Assembly: GCA_021812735.1 (NCBI GenBank)
Contig: JAKAMV010000488.1
Coordinates: forward strand, 1-7,498
Origin: Chloroflexota bacterium
GTDB lineage: Bacteria > Chloroflexota > Limnocylindria > Limnocylindrales > CSP1-4
Reading direction: 5' to 3'
DNA length: 7,498 nucleotides
Part shown: one piece after another, positions 6,820 through 7,498 of the stretch
Numbering within the stretch: position 1 is the first letter of the stretch
Layout: every line of letters begins with the position of its first letter
Notes under the pieces: generated by a model
Seen by the model: the letters and a program-made list of their open reading frames with translations, nothing else
The model's database searches: none
What the model was told of the DNA's origin: nothing
Made by a program: the position numbers and the translations under genes

Positions 6820-7498
6820 GTCCGATCGGGCCGCCCGGCTGCGGCGGCCCCTGCGGCTGCGCCGGGCTTCGACCCGCCACGTCCGAAGTGGCGCCGGATG
6901 CCGCCGTGCGGCCAGGTACGGGTCGGCCGATGGAAGCGCGGCCGCAACGCCGGGCCCCTGCCCCAATCGTCGGCACTCGAGCGGAGCGACGCATCCAGCC
7001 GCAGCAGCGTGACGAGGGCGACCCGCAGCTGTTCCTCATCGAGGTCGCGCACGATGCGTCCCCGCTCGACCAGGCTGATCGACCCGGTCTCTTCGCTCAC
7101 CACCACGACGAGGGCGTCCGTCTCCTGAGTGATGCCGAACGCGGCGCGGTGCCGGGTGCCGAAGCGCTCATCGCCGGGCGCCGGCTCGGCCAAAGGGAGC
7201 ACGGCCCCGGCGGCCAAGATACGGTCTCCGCGGACGATCACCGCACCATCGTGGAGCGGCGAACGGGGCATGAAGACGGTGCGGAGCAGCTCCGCTGAGA
7301 GGTCAGCGTGCATCATGACGCCGCTCTCGGCGAAGTCCTCGAGTCCGGTCTCGCGCTCGAGGACGATCAGCGCGCCGTGGCGGTCCTGGGCGAACCCCGA
7401 GGCGGCGTGGGCGATCTCGGCCGCGACGTGCTCGATGGCGCCCTGCTGGCCGGGCGCGAGGAGCCAGCCCAGCGACCCGACGTGGCCGAGCCGCTCGA
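6816..7498 (-). CDS. cdaA: Diadenylate cyclase CdaA (DAC / DisA_N domain), 5'-truncated by the window edge
   Basis: CdaA condenses two ATP into cyclic di-AMP, a second messenger controlling potassium and osmolyte transport and cell-wall homeostasis; it acts at the inner face of the membrane. I translated the frame to the window edge, giving 226 visible residues. The DAC domain spans about residues 15-165. The DGA motif (83-85, in PLHDGAVIV) and the RHR motif (115-117, in FGTRHRAAFGI), which bind ATP and metal, are both intact, as is the VSEETG segment (133-138). The missing N-terminus (roughly 90-100 residues in the family) should hold the membrane helices. After the DAC domain comes an Arg/Gly/Ala-rich tail of about 60 residues (167-226) with no recognisable fold. 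The gene ends at TGA 6818-6816, overlapping the GTG of cdaR by 4 nt. The DAC assignment is certain; CdaA rather than DisA or CdaS is supported by the cdaR-glmM context. Confidence 0.96.
   Translation of the reverse strand, partial: ERLGHVGSLGWLLAPGQQGAIEHVAAEIAHAASGFAQDRHGALIVLERETGLEDFAESGVMMHADLSAELLRTVFMPRSPLHDGAVIVRGDRILAAGAVLPLAEPAPGDERFGTRHRAAFGITQETDALVVVVSEETGSISLVERGRIVRDLDEEQLRVALVTLLRLDASLRSSADDWGRGPALRPRFHRPTRTWPHGGIRRHFGRGGSKPGAAAGAAAAGRPDRT

Noticed and set aside
6820..6966. Upstream ATG start for cdaR, giving a 467-aa protein
   Set aside because: The extra 49 residues are Arg-rich without YbbR character and would overlap cdaA by about 150 nt. The GTGA start at 6819 is far more typical.
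5561..7039. Long in-frame open stretch upstream of the glmM ATG that could suggest a fused, 939-residue protein
   Set aside because: It runs through cdaR and the end of cdaA in another frame and gives an Arg/Gly/Ala-rich translation with no family resemblance. Stop codons are simply rare at this G+C, and GlmM has its canonical N-terminus at 5560.
5887..7128. Plus-strand open frame of 413 codons opposite cdaR and cdaA
   Set aside because: The composition is dominated by Arg, Asp, Gly and His, as expected from reading Val/Thr/Ser-rich coding sequence in reverse. No motif or start signal is seen.
1..7498. CRISPR arrays, tRNA or rRNA genes, insertion sequences, attachment sites, rho-independent terminators
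   Set aside because: Coding sequence fills essentially the whole window. I saw no direct repeat arrays, no transposase motifs and no hairpin followed by a T-run on either strand.

Overview
The window is a single, gene-dense, minus-strand block of very high G+C. It carries seven consecutive genes with almost no non-coding DNA. Read in the direction of transcription (from high to low coordinates) they are: cdaA (partial, 5' end beyond base 7498), cdaR/ybbR, glmM, glmS, acpS, nnrD and alr (partial, 3' end beyond base 1). The spacings are -4, +2, +23, +4, -4 and -4 nt. No promoter, terminator, RNA gene, mobile element or repeat array is supported, and no stretch over 300 nt lacks a gene.

The upstream half (7498 to 2370) is the known c-di-AMP/aminosugar module. 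CdaA is a membrane diadenylate cyclase, CdaR its extracytoplasmic YbbR-domain regulator, GlmM the phosphoglucosamine mutase known to bind CdaA, and GlmS the enzyme that makes GlcN-6-P for GlmM. The downstream half (2365 to 1) is AcpS (acyl carrier protein activation), NnrD (repair of hydrated NAD(P)H) and Alr (D-alanine for peptidoglycan). Together the segment links osmotic and cell-wall second-messenger signalling to UDP-GlcNAc supply, fatty acid synthesis capacity and D-Ala supply, apparently on one transcript.

The organism is probably a high-GC bacterium outside the Actinomycetota. CdaA+CdaR+GlmM is typical of Bacillota and of Chloroflexota-like phyla, whereas actinobacteria generally use DisA. 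A Chloroflexota or Dormibacterota-type lineage is my best inference, not something the sequence proves.

The core genes look ordinary and intact. The points that deserve a second look are an alanine racemase with substitutions at the carbamyl-lysine and PLP-phosphate positions, an AcpS with extensions at both ends, and the seven-gene arrangement itself. I found no evidence of a wholly new system.
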